Source: an uncultured Pelagibacteraceae bacterium
GTDB taxonomy: Bacteria > Pseudomonadota > Alphaproteobacteria > Pelagibacterales > Pelagibacteraceae
DNA length: 64,000 nucleotides
Reading direction: 5' to 3'
Assembly: GCA_902576375.1 (NCBI GenBank)
Contig: CACGUZ010000001.1
Span: 248,001 to 312,000, forward strand
This document shows, piece by piece, positions 1 to 7,277 of the stretch (within the stretch, counting starts at the first letter, position 1; every line of letters starts with the position of its first letter). The notes below the pieces were generated by a model, which did no database searches, had not been told where the DNA came from, and worked only from the letters and a program-made list of their open reading frames with translations. The position numbers were made by a program, and so were the translations under genes.

Positions 1-184
1 CTACAGTTTCTTTTGCAATTTTCTTTAATTTCTCAATTTTTTTATTTTTTGAAATATTTTCCCCAAGTAATTTAGATGCCCTATTTACAGTGGATTGTAC
101 AAAAATATCAGGCTCTATAGAAAATGAGTTAAATGTAGTCGAAAAAAAAACAATTAAAAATACTAACAATTTCTTTTTCATCAT
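1..184 (-). CDS. MlaC-like phospholipid-binding periplasmic protein (N-terminal part)
   Basis: Only the first 61 codons are in the window; the rest lies beyond base 1. Translation from ATG at 184 (or a second ATG at 181) gives MMKKKLLVFLIVFF followed by a typical signal peptide and a mature start SIEPDIFVQSTVNRASKLL. That beginning, with an amphipathic helix where a Ttg2D/MlaC protein has one, fits the periplasmic lipid shuttle of the Mla pathway. The gene starts 12 bp after mlaA stops on the same strand, so the two should be one operon, and this context is most of the evidence. Family assignment is an inference from a short N-terminus and the neighbour. Confidence 0.6.
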   Translation of the reverse strand, partial: MMKKKLLVFLIVFFSTTFNSFSIEPDIFVQSTVNRASKLLGENISKNKKIEKLKKIAKETV

Positions 185-196
185 TATGTAATGAAA

Positions 197-985
197 TTAT
201 TGTGTTTCTATTTCTTCCCAATCACTATCATCTTGAGTTTCAATAATTTTTTGACTATTCAAGATTCTTTGTTGCCTATCTTGTAAATAAAGACTTTTTA
301 CAGATGCATAAAAATCAAGTGAGTTTTTTTCAAGATTTTCAATTGAGTCGAAATTTTTGGCCCTAAAATCAATTCCACTTGTAACTTTAGATGTATAATA
401 ATCTACATCTCTAAAGTATTGAGTGTCATTTCTTACAGTTACATTATACCAAGCATCACCACCAAAAAAGTTAGCTAGTGAAGCAACAGTATCCCTAGCA
501 GTGCTAGGTCCTAATACTGGGAGCACCAAATAGCATCCAGGCCCTACACCATGTACTGCAAGACTTTGTCCATAATCTTCTTTTGTGTATTCTTCAAATC
601 CTATATATGATGCAATATCGAACAAACCTAAAATTCCAACTGTAGTGTTAATTATAAATCTTCCAGAGTTTAATCCTGCCAAGGCAAACTCTCCTTGTAA
701 AAGATTATTTGGAATTGTAACTAAATTGCCAAGATTATTTAATGAATTACTTACCCCAGTTTTTACTGGTGATGGCATTAATCTGTAAACGCTTGCTACC
801 GGTTTAAATATTACTTTGTCTAAACCTTGATTGAGTGCAAAAGAAGCTTTGTTAAAAGTTTCTGAGCAGTCTTTAATTTTAGATGGCTCATTTTTTTTTA
901 AAATTAATTCACCGTCAGAACCGGCGTGCAAATTTGAAACTAGCGCAAAAGTTGCAATTATTATAACTATAATTTTCTTAATCAT
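197..985 (-). CDS. mlaA: MlaA/VacJ family outer-membrane lipid asymmetry protein
   Basis: 262 aa, the usual size for MlaA, which removes phospholipids from the outer leaflet of the outer membrane and hands them to MlaC. The diagnostic block GVGPGCYLVLPVLGPSTARD is at about residues 146-165, and SETFNKASFALNQGLD near residue 45 matches the family's N-terminal 'FNR..F.FN...D' block. An N-terminal signal peptide ends around LHAG (about residue 22). Unlike E. coli MlaA there is no cysteine at the cleavage point, so this one appears to be a secreted rather than a lipidated protein. It is divergent from the amidase gene at 1051 with 65 bp between them, and mlaC follows downstream. Confidence 0.93.
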   Translation of the reverse strand: MIKKIIVIIIATFALVSNLHAGSDGELILKKNEPSKIKDCSETFNKASFALNQGLDKVIFKPVASVYRLMPSPVKTGVSNSLNNLGNLVTIPNNLLQGEFALAGLNSGRFIINTTVGILGLFDIASYIGFEEYTKEDYGQSLAVHGVGPGCYLVLPVLGPSTARDTVASLANFFGGDAWYNVTVRNDTQYFRDVDYYTSKVTSGIDFRAKNFDSIENLEKNSLDFYASVKSLYLQDRQQRILNSQKIIETQDDSDWEEIETQ

Positions 986-1050
986 TATTGATCCTATATA
1001 TTACAATGAGAAACAAAATAAAATAAGAATTAATCAAAATTATAGCTTAA

Positions 1051-1782
1051 ATGTGGCTTAAAATAACAAGTAATTATTCCCCAAACTTTAGTACACCTAA
1101 AAGACAAAAAAAAAACATTAAATATATAATCATCCATTACACAGGAATGAAAGATGAGTTATCAGCTTTAAATAGACTGACTGATCTTAAGTCAAAAGTA
1201 AGTGCTCATTACTTTATAAAAAAAAATGGAAAAATACTCAATTTAGTTCCAGACCTTTATGAAGCTTGGCATGCAGGAAAATCTAAATGGAAAAATATTA
1301 AATCTCTAAATCGATACTCTATTGGAATTGAAATTCAAAATCCTGGTCATGAAAATTTTTATAAAAAATTCTCTATCAAGCAAATGAATTCATTAAAAAA
1401 ACTTTTAAGATTTTTGATAAAGAGATACAAAATAAATATTAAGAATATTTTAGGACATTCAGATATTGCTCCAAATCGTAAAAAAGATCCGGGCGAAAAA
1501 TTTCCTTGGGAAGAATTGGCAAAACTTAAACTTGCGTATTGGCATAAACTTGATAAAAAAAAACTTGAAAAGTACAGATTTAAAAAAATTAAATCATCAG
1601 ATAGAAACAAATTTTTTATTAATCTTCATAAAATCGGTTATGTAAAAGTTCAATCAACAAGCCCCCTTAATAAAAAAAAACTTTTAGTCAAAGCTTTTCA
1701 GCGAAGATTTCGACAGGGTCTAGTAAATGGAATTTGTGACCAAGAATGTCTTATTTTGACTAAAAATTTGCTAAATTACTAA
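1051..1782 (+). CDS. amiD: N-acetylmuramoyl-L-alanine amidase, AmiD/AmpD type
   Basis: 243 aa. It cleaves the amide bond between N-acetylmuramic acid and L-alanine in peptidoglycan fragments, which serves wall recycling. The Amidase_2 fold is visible: first zinc histidine in IIIHYTG (H29), catalytic region SIGIEIQNPG near residue 90, and GHSDIAPNRKKDPG with the second zinc histidine and the aspartate ten residues later, as in AmpD. A C-terminal stretch from about residue 185 (HKIGYVKV...AFQRRFRQGLVNG) looks like a peptidoglycan-binding domain, which AmiD has and AmpD lacks. No signal peptide is evident. The start ATG at 1051 is the only good candidate before the first conserved block. Confidence 0.85.
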   Translation: MWLKITSNYSPNFSTPKRQKKNIKYIIIHYTGMKDELSALNRLTDLKSKVSAHYFIKKNGKILNLVPDLYEAWHAGKSKWKNIKSLNRYSIGIEIQNPGHENFYKKFSIKQMNSLKKLLRFLIKRYKINIKNILGHSDIAPNRKKDPGEKFPWEELAKLKLAYWHKLDKKKLEKYRFKKIKSSDRNKFFINLHKIGYVKVQSTSPLNKKKLLVKAFQRRFRQGLVNGICDQECLILTKNLLNY

Positions 1783-1825
1783 TTAATTATTGTTGAAAAA
1801 ATTCGATTTAGTAATAAATTGATTC

Positions 1826-2180
1826 TGCCAGATAAACGACTTATCGCTTTAAGCAATTAAAGAGGAAAGTCCGGGCTCCGCAAGGATACAGTGCCAGGTA
1901 ATACCTGGCGGGGGCAACCCTAGGGACAGTGCCACAGAAAATAAACCGCCATAACATGGCAAGGGTGAAAAGGTGTGGTAAGAGCACACCGGTTCTATTG
2001 GTAACAATGAACGCTGGAAAACCCCACTGGGAGCAAGACTAAGTAGAGGTGACATTGTTAAATAACTAAAAGCCATCCTTGGCTAGTCACCTGGGTTAGT
2101 CGCTTGAGTTTGGAAGAGATTTCAAACCTAGAGAAATGATAGGTTTAAATGACAGAACCCGGCTTATAGTTTATCTGGCA
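1826..2180 (+). ncRNA. rnpB: RNase P RNA (M1 RNA, bacterial type A)
   Basis: The ribozyme that removes 5' leaders from pre-tRNA. The outer helix is visible: TGCCAGATAAAC at 1826-1837 is the perfect complement of GTTTATCTGGCA at 2169-2180. Inside it are the universally conserved core blocks: GAGGAAAGTCCGGGCTCC just after 1860, and GACAGAACCCGGCTTATAG at 2151-2169. The length of about 355 nt fits. It sits just upstream of mraZ. Exact mature ends are inferred from the closing helix; I see no clear rho-independent terminator after it. Confidence 0.96.
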
Positions 2181-2257
2181 AACTTCTCCGTCTAAATAAT
2201 TCATTTATTATAATCTAAATCACGTAAATATGTTGATTAAACTATAAATTGTATGTA

Positions 2258-2286
2258 TTGACACTTAGCCCTAAAACCCATAATAT
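2258..2286 (+). promoter_or_regulatory. Sigma-70 promoter of the dcw (mraZ) cluster
   Basis: A consensus -35 TTGACA at 2258-2263 is followed after exactly 17 bp by TAATAT at 2281-2286, a near-consensus -10. The predicted transcript start is about 2293, giving a leader of roughly 37 nt before the mraZ ATG. This is the strongest promoter-like sequence I see in the window and the only clear one ahead of the cluster that runs to lpxC/bamD. Confidence 0.75.
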
Positions 2287-2300
2287 CCCAAATATTCCCA
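2277..2300 (-). promoter_or_regulatory. Putative MraZ operator: three TGGG boxes at 10-bp spacing
   Basis: On the plus strand CCCA occurs at 2277-2280, 2287-2290 and 2297-2300, exactly 10 bp apart; on the minus strand this reads TGGG N6 TGGG N6 TGGG. E. coli MraZ is known to bind TGGGN repeats separated by 5 nt upstream of its own gene. Here the boxes lie across the -10 element and the predicted start site, a position suited to autorepression. The orientation is opposite to that in E. coli. Confidence 0.65.
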
Positions 2301-2329
2301 TATTGAGGGAATAAAGGAATTTATGTTTT

Positions 2330-2773
2330 ATGTTTTTATCAACATACGAAAACAAATTAGACAAAAAAGGAAGGGTGTCAGTGCCTGCAAGCTTTAGATC
2401 TTATTTATCTAATTTAGGATACAATGGTGTTATTTGTTATCCTTCATTTAATAATCAATCAATAGAAGCATGGCCACAAGATAGAGTTGAAAAAATTTCG
2501 AATTCGATAGATACCCTTAATCCATTTGAGGAAAAAAGAGATTTTTTTGCCACATCAATATTATCAGAAAGCATCAATTTACAATTTGATAGTGAAGGAA
2601 GAATTTCACTTACGCCAAAATTATTAAAACATGCAAAAATTAAAAATAGCATGGTATTTGTTGGTCAAGGCAAGACCTTTCAGATTTGGGAACCAACAAT
2701 TTTTGAAAAATTTAAGGTCACTGCAAGAAAAAAAGCAAATTTAAATCGTGCTGGTCTTAAATGGGAGCATTAA
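2330..2773 (+). CDS. mraZ: Transcriptional regulator MraZ
   Basis: 147 aa, close to the usual 140-152. MraZ is a ring-forming AbrB-fold DNA-binding protein that represses the dcw cluster. Two SpoVT/AbrB-like repeats are visible: LDKKGRVSVPASFR near residue 11 and FDSEGRISLTPKLL near residue 85. The ATG at 2330 is preferred over the out-of-frame ATG at 2323 because it gives the conserved MFLSTYENKLD start; AAAGGA at 2314-2319 can act as a ribosome site. It is first in the cluster and has its presumed operators directly upstream. Confidence 0.95.
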   Translation: MFLSTYENKLDKKGRVSVPASFRSYLSNLGYNGVICYPSFNNQSIEAWPQDRVEKISNSIDTLNPFEEKRDFFATSILSESINLQFDSEGRISLTPKLLKHAKIKNSMVFVGQGKTFQIWEPTIFEKFKVTARKKANLNRAGLKWEH

Positions 2774-2799
2774 CTAATAAATAACGTGGGGATATAAAA

Positions 2800-4263
2800 A
2801 TGACAATTAACTTTAAAACACCGGAGATAAGAGAGCTACAACCAAGACTTTTAGTAATGGGAGTTGGTGGTGCTGGGGGAAATGCAATTAATGAAATGAT
2901 TGAAAATGGAATGCAGGGAGTGGAATTTATTGCTGTCAACACTGATGCACAAGATTTAAAACATAGTAAAGCAAAATCAAAAATTCAAATTGGTTTAAAT
3001 TTAACCAAGGGTTTAGGTGCGGGTGCAAAAATTGATATAGGTCAAGCCGCGGCAGATGAATCTCTAAATGATATCGTAAATGTTTTACAAGGTGCAAATA
3101 TGGTTTTTATAGCTGCTGGAATGGGCGGTGGAACAGGAACTGGTGCAGCGCACGTAATTGCAAGAGCTGCAAAAGAATTAAATATCTTAACAGTTGGAGT
3201 TGTAACATTACCATTTTTATATGAAGGTCCATCAAGAATGAGAAGAGCCCAGATCGGTCTTGAGGAGCTAAGAAAACATGTAGATACGATAATAGTTATT
3301 CCTAATCAAAATTTGTTTAAAATAGCAAATGAACAAACTACTTTTGAGGAGTCCTTTAATCTATCAAATAATGTTTTAATGCATGGGGTTCAAAGTGTAA
3401 CAGATCTAATGGTAAGACCAGGAATCATTAATTTAGATTTTGCTGATGTTGAGACAGTTATGGCATCTATGGGTAAAGCTATGATGGGTACAGGAGAAGC
3501 TGAGGGCGAAGGGAGATCCATGAAAGCTACGGAGATGGCAATCAGCAACCCTTTAATTGATGACTATACTCTAAAAGGTGCAAAAGGATTATTAGTAAAT
3601 ATTACTGGTGGCAAAGATCTTAAGTTATTTGAAGTTGATGAAGTGGTTAACAAAATAAGATCTGAAGTTGAGGCTGATGCAGAGGTAATTATAGGCGCAA
3701 TAACTGACCCATCTCTTGAAGGTAAAATTAGAGTATCAATTGTTGCGACTGCTTTAGATGGACAACAACCTGAGACAAAATCAGTAATAAATATGGTCCA
3801 TAGGATTCAAAATAGAAATCCCGGATATTCCGATTTTTCAAATTTGGGATCTAATACCTCTTTTAATTTTTCAACTAGCACACCAATTTCAAGCGGCGCT
3901 AATGCATTAAAATTAGAAAATGAAATTACAGCCGAAAATATTAGTGAAACTGCAAATGAAAATATTAATGAAATTAATGATCAATATCATGAGGAATTAT
4001 TAAAAAACCAGCAAGTTGAAAGTTTTGTTGAGAACACAAACGAGGATCAGGAAAATTCCTTCACTCATGAAGCTATAGTTGAATCAACTAATGAAGATAA
4101 GATAAAAAATGATTTAAAAGAGTTTGGAGTAGATAGTGATGCACCAGACTTATTTAGTTCTCAAGAAGAAACATCTTCAACAGAAAATCTTTTGTCCCAA
4201 GAAAATGAAGATCAAGAGGACGATTTAGAGATACCAGCATTTTTAAGAAGACAAAAAAATTAA
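2800..4263 (+). CDS. ftsZ: Cell division protein FtsZ (displaced to second place in the cluster)
   Basis: 487 aa tubulin-like GTPase that forms the Z ring. The GTP-binding block [15 protein letters not shown] is near residues 104-118, and the T7-loop region [11 protein letters not shown] near residue 209. A long acidic, Asn/Glu-rich linker runs from about 330 to 472, ending in the conserved C-terminal peptide [11 protein letters not shown] that binds FtsA and other partners. It follows mraZ by 26 bp. In most bacteria ftsZ lies between ftsA and lpxC; here that place is empty and ftsZ instead shares the mraZ promoter. Confidence 0.98.
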   Translation: MTINFKTPEIRELQPRLLVMGVGGAGGNAINEMIENGMQGVEFIAVNTDAQDLKHSKAKSKIQIGLNLTKGLGAGAKIDIGQAAADESLNDIVNVLQGANMVFIAAGMGGGTGTGAAHVIARAAKELNILTVGVVTLPFLYEGPSRMRRAQIGLEELRKHVDTIIVIPNQNLFKIANEQTTFEESFNLSNNVLMHGVQSVTDLMVRPGIINLDFADVETVMASMGKAMMGTGEAEGEGRSMKATEMAISNPLIDDYTLKGAKGLLVNITGGKDLKLFEVDEVVNKIRSEVEADAEVIIGAITDPSLEGKIRVSIVATALDGQQPETKSVINMVHRIQNRNPGYSDFSNLGSNTSFNFSTSTPISSGANALKLENEITAENISETANENINEINDQYHEELLKNQQVESFVENTNEDQENSFTHEAIVESTNEDKIKNDLKEFGVDSDAPDLFSSQEETSSTENLLSQENEDQEDDLEIPAFLRRQKN

Positions 4264-4281
4264 TGTTCTTCGTAAAAATAA

Positions 4282-5292
4282 ATGGAAGCCACCATAGTAC
4301 AGGATAAAACAAAACATTATCCAGTACTGCTAAAAGAAATTATTAGCATTATTACCCCTCAATATGGTGGCACATTTATCGACTGTACTTTTGGTCAAGG
4401 TGGTTACACTCGAGAAATTCTTAAGAATAAAAACAACAAAGTAATTGGGTTTGATAGAGACTCTGAAAGTTTAAAAATTGCAAAAGAAATTGAAAAAGAA
4501 TTTCCAGGAAGATTTAGCTTTAAAAATTTAAATTTTAGTAAATTAGGAAATTTAAAACTCAAAGATGAAAACGTTCGAGGTATTTTATTTGATCTAGGTT
4601 ATTCATTTACACAGATTAAAGATCAAAAAAAAGGATTGTCTTTTAATTCTAGAGGATCGTTGGATATGAGGATGGGTTTAAATGAATTTTCAGCTAAAGA
4701 AGCAATAAATAAATTAGATGGAAAAAGTCTTATTAAAATTTTTAAATTTTTTGGTGACGAAAGAGATTCAAAACTAATCGTTAAGAATATTCTTAAAGAC
4801 AGATTGTTAAAAGAAATAGATACCCCTCATTTAGTAAAAATTATTGAAAAATCAAAAAAAGGAAATAATAAAAAAATTCACTCTGCAACTAAAGTTTTTC
4901 AGGCGTTAAGAATTTTTGTTAACAAGGAAATAAGTGAGCTAATTTATGGAATGATATATGCAGCTAAAGTTTTAAAAAAAGATGGTCTTTTGGTTATTGT
5001 AACTTTTCATTCTTTAGAAGATAAAATTGTAAAATATTTCTTTAGAAGTCTCTCAGAACACAAAAGTATATCTAGATACCAACCCGATAAAATATACGAG
5101 GAAATCTTATTTAAATTACATCAAAAAAAGCCAATAGTGCCATCGACTCTAGAGCTTAAAGAAAACCCTCCTTCTAGGTCTGCAAAATTAAGGTGCTTAA
5201 TAAAAAAGGAAAATATTTACGATTTTAAAACTGATATTTTAGACAAATTTAAAGATTTAATTGAAATTGAAAATCTTGGACATAACTTATGA
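4282..5292 (+). CDS. rsmH: 16S rRNA (cytosine(1402)-N(4))-methyltransferase RsmH
   Basis: 336 aa, SAM-dependent methyltransferase formerly MraW. It methylates C1402 of 16S rRNA in the decoding centre. The N-terminal [10 protein letters not shown] block, the SAM motif [16 protein letters not shown] (about residues 31-46), the GILFDLGYS block and the C-terminal [13 protein letters not shown] block are all present. It starts 18 bp after ftsZ and overlaps ftsL by 4 bp (ATGA), which suggests translational coupling. Confidence 0.96.
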   Translation: MEATIVQDKTKHYPVLLKEIISIITPQYGGTFIDCTFGQGGYTREILKNKNNKVIGFDRDSESLKIAKEIEKEFPGRFSFKNLNFSKLGNLKLKDENVRGILFDLGYSFTQIKDQKKGLSFNSRGSLDMRMGLNEFSAKEAINKLDGKSLIKIFKFFGDERDSKLIVKNILKDRLLKEIDTPHLVKIIEKSKKGNNKKIHSATKVFQALRIFVNKEISELIYGMIYAAKVLKKDGLLVIVTFHSLEDKIVKYFFRSLSEHKSISRYQPDKIYEEILFKLHQKKPIVPSTLELKENPPSRSAKLRCLIKKENIYDFKTDILDKFKDLIEIENLGHNL

Positions 5293-5600
5293 AAAAAATT
5301 CTAACTATTGGTTTAATTTTTTCACTTATTGTAATTACCTCTTTTATAAAAAATTCTACAAAGAAAATTGATGAAGAATTGTTCAGTCTAAAAGAGAATA
5401 TATTAGATTTAAATTCAGAATTAAAAAATATAAAACTTGAATTTGATTATTTAAGCTCTCCAGAAAAACTGATTAGTTATCAAAATCTTTATTTTGAAAG
5501 TAAATTAACCCAAAAGAGTATAAATGAAATTGGTATTATTGACTTCACGAGAGAAAAAATTCTTACAAACGATGTCAAAATTATAGATAGCGAAAATTAA
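5289..5600 (+). CDS. ftsL: Cell division protein FtsL
   Basis: 103 aa. FtsL proteins are small bitopic membrane proteins that join FtsB and FtsQ in the divisome and activate FtsWI. Here a single membrane segment (about residues 4-20) is followed by a coiled-coil-like stretch rich in Leu, Lys and Glu ([31 protein letters not shown] cut at natural heptads), the usual FtsL layout. The sequence is poorly conserved, as is normal, so position between rsmH and ftsI carries much of the call. Confidence 0.85.
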   Translation: MKKILTIGLIFSLIVITSFIKNSTKKIDEELFSLKENILDLNSELKNIKLEFDYLSSPEKLISYQNLYFESKLTQKSINEIGIIDFTREKILTNDVKIIDSEN

Positions 5601-5604
5601 TATT

Positions 5605-7275
5605 ATGAAGTTTATTCTCCAAGAAAACAAAGAAGAATTTGAATTTAAAAGTGACAAAAAAAACTTTGATATTAAGTTTAATAGAGTTGCATTTATTTTT
5701 TTTATTTTTTTCCTAATTTCTTTAATCTATTGTATTCATCTTACTCATCTGGGATCAAGAGATTTAAATTCCAATATTTCAAAGAATTATGGCTCTTTTA
5801 AAAAAATTCAGAGAGCAAATATCTTAGATCGAAATAATCATTTTTTAGCAAAAACTGTTAATTCTATTGATATTGGAATAAATCCAGTTGAAGCGATAGA
5901 TAAAAAAAAATTGCTACTTAATCTAAAATACATTTTTCCTGATAAAGATTTTGAATTAATTAATTCAAAACTTTCAAAAGATAAATTTTTTTGGTTTGAA
6001 AAAAAAATTTCAGAGGAGAACTATGAGAAAATTATGATGTTGGGGGATAAATCAATAAAACCACATGAAAATCTTATCAGAGTTTATCCACAAAAAAATT
6101 TATTTAGTCATATAATAGGACAAATAGATGATGATAACCTGGGGATTTCTGGGTTAGAGAAATCATTAGATGTAGATTTAAAAAAAAACGATAAATCTAT
6201 TCAACTTACTGTCGATAAAGATATTCAGTTCCTGATAAGAGAAGAGTTAATAAGGTTTAATAAAATATTTAAAACTAAAGGTAGTGCCTCAATTTTAATG
6301 GATATTAATAATGGTGAGATATTATCGATTATTTCGCTGCCTGATTTTGACCCTAATCAAAGAGCAAATATTACAGATGTGAATTATATTAATAGAGCAA
6401 CTAAAGGTGTTTATGAATTAGGTTCTGTTTTTAAAACTTTTACTTTGGCTGCAGCTTTAAATGAAAAGATAATAGAGCCAAATACTGAATTTAAAAATTT
6501 AGAAAAAAATATTATTTGTGGAAAAAATAAAATAAGTGAATATGACAAAAAAATTCCTTCCAACTTAACTGCTGAAGAAATATTAATTCGCTCAGGCAAC
6601 ATAGGTTCGGTAAGAATCGGCCAATCAATTGGGATTGAAAAATATAAAAAATTTTTAAATGATCTTGACTTAATTAACTCAATACAATTTGACATAGAGG
6701 AAATGGGTAAACCAATACCCTTTAATTGGGGAAAGTGTAAGCTTGCAACAACTTCATATGGACATGGAATAACCACTACAATTTTGCAATTAACTAGCGC
6801 TTACTCTACTATTGCTAACGGTGGTTTTAGGATCAATCCAACTCTTATAAAAAAAGAAAAATATGTTAAAGGAGAAAGAATTTTAGAGGAAAATGTTTCA
6901 TCAAATCTTGTTTCAATATTAAGAAAAATTGTAACTACAAAAGAAGGTACAGCAACTCTAGCTAATGTAGATGGTTATGAGGTTGCAGGGAAAACTGGTA
7001 CCGCAGAAAAAATTTTAGAGGGTGGATATTCCCAAAAAAAAATTAATACTTTTGCCTCAGTATTTCCAGCCTCAAATCCCAAGTATAGCTTAGTTGTGAT
7101 GTTGGATGAGCCTAAAACAAACAGTGAGTACGTTTATAATTATAGAGATGGATCAGGAATAAAATACAAAGGAACTCCTTTTAATACTGCGGGTTGGACC
7201 TCAGTCGAAGTTGTTGGTCAAATTATAGAAAAGATTGGGCCTATTTTAGCCACAAAATACTCGCAAATTAATTAA
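5605..7275 (+). CDS. ftsI: Septal peptidoglycan transpeptidase FtsI (PBP3)
   Basis: 556 aa class B penicillin-binding protein that cross-links septal peptidoglycan together with FtsW. One membrane anchor lies at about residues 28-46, followed by the dimerisation block beginning RANILDRNNHFLA. The three catalytic motifs are present: SVFK with nucleophile S274, SGN at 330-332, and KTGTAEK near residue 465. Spacing to ftsL is 4 bp and to the next gene 2 bp, so it is embedded in the operon. Confidence 0.96.
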   Translation: MKFILQENKEEFEFKSDKKNFDIKFNRVAFIFFIFFLISLIYCIHLTHLGSRDLNSNISKNYGSFKKIQRANILDRNNHFLAKTVNSIDIGINPVEAIDKKKLLLNLKYIFPDKDFELINSKLSKDKFFWFEKKISEENYEKIMMLGDKSIKPHENLIRVYPQKNLFSHIIGQIDDDNLGISGLEKSLDVDLKKNDKSIQLTVDKDIQFLIREELIRFNKIFKTKGSASILMDINNGEILSIISLPDFDPNQRANITDVNYINRATKGVYELGSVFKTFTLAAALNEKIIEPNTEFKNLEKNIICGKNKISEYDKKIPSNLTAEEILIRSGNIGSVRIGQSIGIEKYKKFLNDLDLINSIQFDIEEMGKPIPFNWGKCKLATTSYGHGITTTILQLTSAYSTIANGGFRINPTLIKKEKYVKGERILEENVSSNLVSILRKIVTTKEGTATLANVDGYEVAGKTGTAEKILEGGYSQKKINTFASVFPASNPKYSLVVMLDEPKTNSEYVYNYRDGSGIKYKGTPFNTAGWTSVEVVGQIIEKIGPILATKYSQIN

Positions 7276-7277
7276 CA

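Noticed and set aside
1849-2076. Minus-strand ORF of 75 aa inside rnpB
   Set aside because: It lies wholly within the RNase P RNA and resembles nothing.
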